Assembly (NCBI GenBank): GCA_024279425.1
Contig: JAJRRO010000092.1
Location: 62,001-126,000 of the forward strand
Length of the DNA stretch: 64,000 nucleotides
Origin: Bacteroidota bacterium
Lineage (GTDB): Bacteria > Bacteroidota > Bacteroidia > Flavobacteriales > Flavobacteriaceae
Direction: 5' to 3'
Shown here one piece after another: positions 62,741 to 64,000 of this stretch (its first letter is position 1; every line of letters begins with the position of its first letter). The notes below the pieces were generated by a model. That model was not told the DNA's origin. It made no database searches and worked only from the letters and a program-made list of their open reading frames with translations. Both the position numbers and the translations under genes were made by a program.

Positions 62741-63172
62741 ATGGAAAGAAATAAATTTCTTAGAAATTTAGGGGTTGGTGCGGCCTTTGCACTAACTTTT
62801 CCTTGTTTACAGGGTTGCTCAAAAGATAGTGTGGATGGTGATATTGTACCTATACCTTCTGGAGTTGATTTCACAATAGATTTAAGTTCGACCGAAGGGG
62901 CCAAATTGGCCGACAATGGTAGTTTTATTCTTAAGAATTTAGTAGTTGTGGTAAAAAACCTGGAAGGCAACTTCGTTGCCGCTAGTCAAATATGTAGTCA
63001 TCAAGGATATGATCAAGTCAGATTTGTTGATAATAATGGAGGTATTTTTCATTGCGACGTTCATGGGTCGCGTTTTGATCAAGAAGGAAAGCCCATTAAC
63101 GCAGTTACAGGAAATTCATTAAAAATTTATAATATTGAGCGAAACGGGGATGTACTCCGAGTTTTCGAATAA
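62741..63172 (+). CDS. Lipoprotein-type Rieske [2Fe-2S] protein
   Basis: A 143-residue exported protein: N-terminal FLRNLGVGAAFALTFPCLQG with a cysteine at residue ~27 (lipobox-like). The Rieske ligands are seen in CSHQGYD (Cys-x-His, ~86-92) and CDVHGSRFD (Cys-x-x-His, ~106-114), both intact. It is a stand-alone small Rieske protein, probably an electron carrier at the membrane. Upstream of a thioredoxin-like gene and apbE; these three may form a small redox unit. Confidence 0.88.
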   Translation: MERNKFLRNLGVGAAFALTFPCLQGCSKDSVDGDIVPIPSGVDFTIDLSSTEGAKLADNGSFILKNLVVVVKNLEGNFVAASQICSHQGYDQVRFVDNNGGIFHCDVHGSRFDQEGKPINAVTGNSLKIYNIERNGDVLRVFE

Positions 63173-63195
63173 ATTGAACTAAATCTTTGTCTATT

Positions 63196-63630
63196 TTGAA
63201 AAAGTTGACCTGTATTCTAATTTTATTGTTTTCAGTTTTGGTTTCTGCACAAGACTGGAAAGAATCCTATGCACAGGCTTTGACCTTCGCGAAAAAAGAA
63301 AACAAACCAATTGTACTTGTTTTTGCAGGATCAGATTGGTGTGCCCCTTGTATAAAGTTGGAAAGGTCGATATGGAAATCAAGTGAGTTTATTCAATTTT
63401 CAGAGCGTAATTATATACTCTACAAGGCCGATTTTCCAAGAAAGAAAGGCAATCAATTGGCTGCTGAAATAACCAAGAAAAATAGAGCCTTAGCCGGCAC
63501 TTTTAATCCTAACGGTCATTTTCCGCTTGTAGTGGTGCTAAATTCAAAGGAGGAGGTATTGGGTAAAATAGGATATAAAAAACTTTCTCCGAATCAATAT
63601 ATTTCACTTTTAAATTCCTTCATGAAGTGA
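63196..63630 (+). CDS. Secreted thioredoxin-family protein
   Basis: About 144 residues from a TTG at 63196, giving the signal peptide KKLTCILILLFSVLVSAQ; a TTG at 63187 adds three residues. The redox site SDWCAPCIKLERSIW holds a full CxxC (WCAPC), followed by the cis-Pro region NGHFPLVVVLNSKEEVLGKI. Periplasmic disulfide reductase or chaperone role. The stop overlaps the start of apbE (GTGA). Confidence 0.9.
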   Translation: MKKLTCILILLFSVLVSAQDWKESYAQALTFAKKENKPIVLVFAGSDWCAPCIKLERSIWKSSEFIQFSERNYILYKADFPRKKGNQLAAEITKKNRALAGTFNPNGHFPLVVVLNSKEEVLGKIGYKKLSPNQYISLLNSFMK

Positions 63631-64000
63631 AAAAACTAATCCCCCTGTTTTTTGTTCTTTGTGCCTTGGCGGGCTTTGGGCAGGAACGAGAATATGTAAC
63701 AGTCCATAGAACCCAAAAATTAATGGGTAATCGTTTCGATATTACGGTTGTTGCGGTAAATGAAGAGATTGGCTATATAAACATAGATGAGGCAATTTCC
63801 GAAATTACAAGGATAGAAAAACTGATTTCTTCCTGGGACCCTGGTTCAGAAACTTCAAAGGTCAACAAAAACGCGGGCATAAAGCCTGTAAAGGTAAGTT
63901 CGGAACTTTATAACCTCATTGAGAGGGCTAAGCAGATTTCGGAACTTACTGACGGTGCTTTCGATATTTCTTATGCCTCAATGGATGGGATTTGGAAATT
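63627..64000 (+). CDS. apbE: FAD:protein FMN transferase ApbE (cut by window end)
   Basis: Starts from GTG at 63627, overlapping the thioredoxin stop codon by 3 bp, and continues to the edge, so only the first ~124 residues are visible. Signal peptide KKLIPLFFVLCALAGFGQ; then REYVTVHRTQKLMGNRFDIT (the ApbE start), IEKLISSWDPGSETSKVNKN and LTDGAFDISYASMDGIWK, the start of the flavin-binding region. It attaches FMN to periplasmic proteins, for example Na+-NQR or Rnf subunits. The rest lies outside the window. Confidence 0.9.
   Translation, partial: MKKLIPLFFVLCALAGFGQEREYVTVHRTQKLMGNRFDITVVAVNEEIGYINIDEAISEITRIEKLISSWDPGSETSKVNKNAGIKPVKVSSELYNLIERAKQISELTDGAFDISYASMDGIWK

Overview
The window is chromosomal DNA from a member of the Bacteroidota, almost certainly a marine-type Flavobacteriaceae. 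The evidence is two secreted proteins with the type IX secretion (T9SS type B) C-terminal domain, a SusC/SusD pair with family GH92/GH130/GH18 enzymes, the short archaeal/eukaryote-like prolyl-tRNA synthetase, a rho gene with a long basic linker, GSII and GSIII glutamine synthetases side by side, and promoters of the Bacteroidota TTG-N19-TAnnTTTG form in front of the tRNA genes. Base composition is AT-rich throughout, with the succinate dehydrogenase block (48-51.6 kb) looking more GC-rich by eye.

Layout. 0-25 kb is mostly housekeeping: T9SS cargo proteins, a FadL/OmpP1-type porin, an Arg/Ser/Tyr-rich lipoprotein, proS, two tandem tRNA-Glu genes, rpsT, rho with its divergent DUF4293 partner, a YfcE phosphoesterase, truA with an overlapping ABC exporter, cdaA-folP, a DUF1599/DoxX pair, tpiA, prmA, clpS, a split YeeE/YedE sulfur transporter and a LytS/LytR two-component system. 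25.5-41.7 kb is a polysaccharide utilisation region: an SSS-family symporter, a GH130 phosphorylase, a CBM9-like protein, a GH92 alpha-mannosidase and a broken GH18 gene, then SusC, SusD and a giant FG-GAP/ASPIC protein. The gene set fits degradation of high-mannose N-glycans or related mannosides: GH18 would release the glycan, GH92 trim alpha-mannose, GH130 phosphorolyse the Man-GlcNAc or mannoside core, and the symporter import the product. 42-48 kb is accessory DNA: a putative TIM-barrel hydrolase, a Tat-exported aldo/keto reductase, a PqqD-like protein next to a B12-binding radical SAM enzyme, a diverged direct repeat and a decayed gene. 48-51.6 kb holds a trimeric succinate dehydrogenase/fumarate reductase operon with a palindrome-rich upstream region. 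52-64 kb is housekeeping again: tRNA-Arg, apt, a BlaI/BlaR1-type pair, a Ca2+/Na+ antiporter, GSII and GSIII, purM, a Rieske protein, a thioredoxin-like protein and the start of apbE.

The most striking theme is gene decay and mobility in the accessory stretches. I found an in-frame TAA splitting a membrane protein at 12.5-13.1 kb, an N-terminally truncated YHYH gene beside it, a GH94 phosphorylase remnant fused in frame behind clpS, a GH18 gene with both a frameshift and a nonsense codon, a multiply broken unidentified gene at 46.9-47.3 kb, and a 160-bp MITE-like element with perfect 16-bp terminal inverted repeats and a TAA target duplication just upstream of the sugar symporter. The best candidate for an uncharacterised system is the radical SAM/PqqD-like pair at 44.9-46.7 kb. 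No modified precursor peptide could be identified with confidence, so that is a lead and not a demonstrated pathway.
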